From NCBI GenBank assembly GCA_051010055.1, contig JBPCVY010000248.1, positions 1-22,957 of the forward strand: a DNA stretch of 22,957 bases, read 5' to 3'. Position numbers and translations under genes: made by a program. The stretch is from CAJQND01 sp051010055. Its GTDB lineage: Bacteria; Pseudomonadota; Alphaproteobacteria; Rhizobiales; CAJQND01. Below, one piece after another: positions 22,640 through 22,957 of this stretch. The first letter of the stretch is position 1; each line of letters begins with the position of its first letter. Below the pieces are notes generated by a model. That model was given only the letters and a program-made list of their open reading frames with translations, did no database searches and was not told the DNA's origin.

Positions 22640-22957
22640 ACCGTCAGTCTGTGTTGAGAGGTTTTGAACTCCTGCAGTGCCTGGCGCAGAATTTGCCACG
22701 CAGATGACAGGAATAAAGCAGCCATGAATCCGGCTACGATGATGTCAGGCCAGCCGGTCGCGGTTCCCCACACGCCCAAAGCCGCTCCAATGACGGCGAC
22801 ATTGCCGATTGCGTCATTGCGTGAGCAAAGCCACACCGAACGCACATTTGCATCACCATCCTTGTAGCGAACCAGCAACAGAACGCTGATGACATTGGCC
22901 GCCAGTGCAAGAAAACCTACAGCCCCCATGACGCCGGCTTGAGGCACACCAAGATAG
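22633..22957 (-). CDS. CDF-like cation transporter, C-terminal part (gene continues beyond the window)
   Basis: About 107 C-terminal residues of a membrane protein, read on the minus strand from the window edge to a TGA at 22633-22635. Membrane segments are seen around ALAANVISVLLL, NVAVIGAALGVWG and DIIVAGFMAALFL. The SVWLCSRNDAIGN segment resembles the metal-site helix of cation diffusion facilitator proteins that export zinc, cobalt or cadmium. This version ends soon after the last membrane helix, without the usual long cytosolic domain. The substrate cannot be told, and the true start is off the window. Confidence 0.75.
   Translation of the reverse strand, partial: YLGVPQAGVMGAVGFLALAANVISVLLLVRYKDGDANVRSVWLCSRNDAIGNVAVIGAALGVWGTATGWPDIIVAGFMAALFLSSAWQILRQALQEFKTSQHRLTVK

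Overview
The window reads as a chromosomal segment of an alphaproteobacterium, most likely a Rhizobiales/Rhodobiaceae-type organism. Four things support this: the conserved run ppiD-trpE-trpG-trpD-trpC-moaC-moeA-lexA facing comEC, the secG-pyrG pair, an SOS box of the alphaproteobacterial type (GTTC-N7-GTTC) upstream of lexA, and a SecG with a Gly-rich loop. No rRNA, tRNA, CRISPR array, insertion sequence or prophage gene was seen. No stretch longer than about 300 bases lacks a gene.

Region 1 (1-9438). On the plus strand is the 3' end of comEC. It is interrupted by an in-frame amber codon (261-263) where relatives are recalled to carry Trp, and the homologous reading frame continues to 743. 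Everything else up to 9175 is on the minus strand: ppiD, trpE, trpG, trpD, trpC, moaC, moeA and lexA in transcription order. Three successive junctions (trpD/trpC, trpC/moaC, moaC/moeA) share a single base (TAATG, TGATG, TAATG), so the last tryptophan and the molybdopterin genes are probably translationally coupled. lexA has its own promoter region with two SOS-box-like elements.

Region 2 (9439-15431), plus strand: secG, then pyrG preceded by a strong hairpin. Next comes a large DUF3772/MscS-family mechanosensitive channel whose stop overlaps the GTG start of a VOC (glyoxalase-like) gene. A PaaI-type hotdog thioesterase with a TTG start follows. It appears to lack the usual catalytic acid.

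Region 3 (15464-19424), minus strand: uvrA, and upstream of it a two-gene copper-type unit. This consists of a small DUF2946-like secreted protein with a Cys/His cluster and a PCu(A)C periplasmic copper chaperone. A long imperfect hairpin separates the copper unit from uvrA.

Region 4 (19425-22639), plus strand: a four-gene operon made of an SCP-x-type thiolase, a MaoC_dehydrat_N hotdog protein, a MaoC hydratase and a short-chain dehydrogenase. It starts from a TTGACA promoter overlaid by two tandem 20-bp repeats (probable operator) and ends at a canonical intrinsic terminator. The set is an unfused counterpart of peroxisomal MFE-2 plus SCPx, that is, the hydration, oxidation and thiolysis steps of a beta-oxidation spiral. 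The substrate is unknown.

The window closes with the 3' end of a minus-strand CDF-like cation transporter. Most genes are ordinary housekeeping. The best second looks are the tandem-repeat operator, the comEC amber codon, the MFE-2/SCPx-like operon, the pyrG leader hairpin and the Asp-to-Gly change in the thioesterase.
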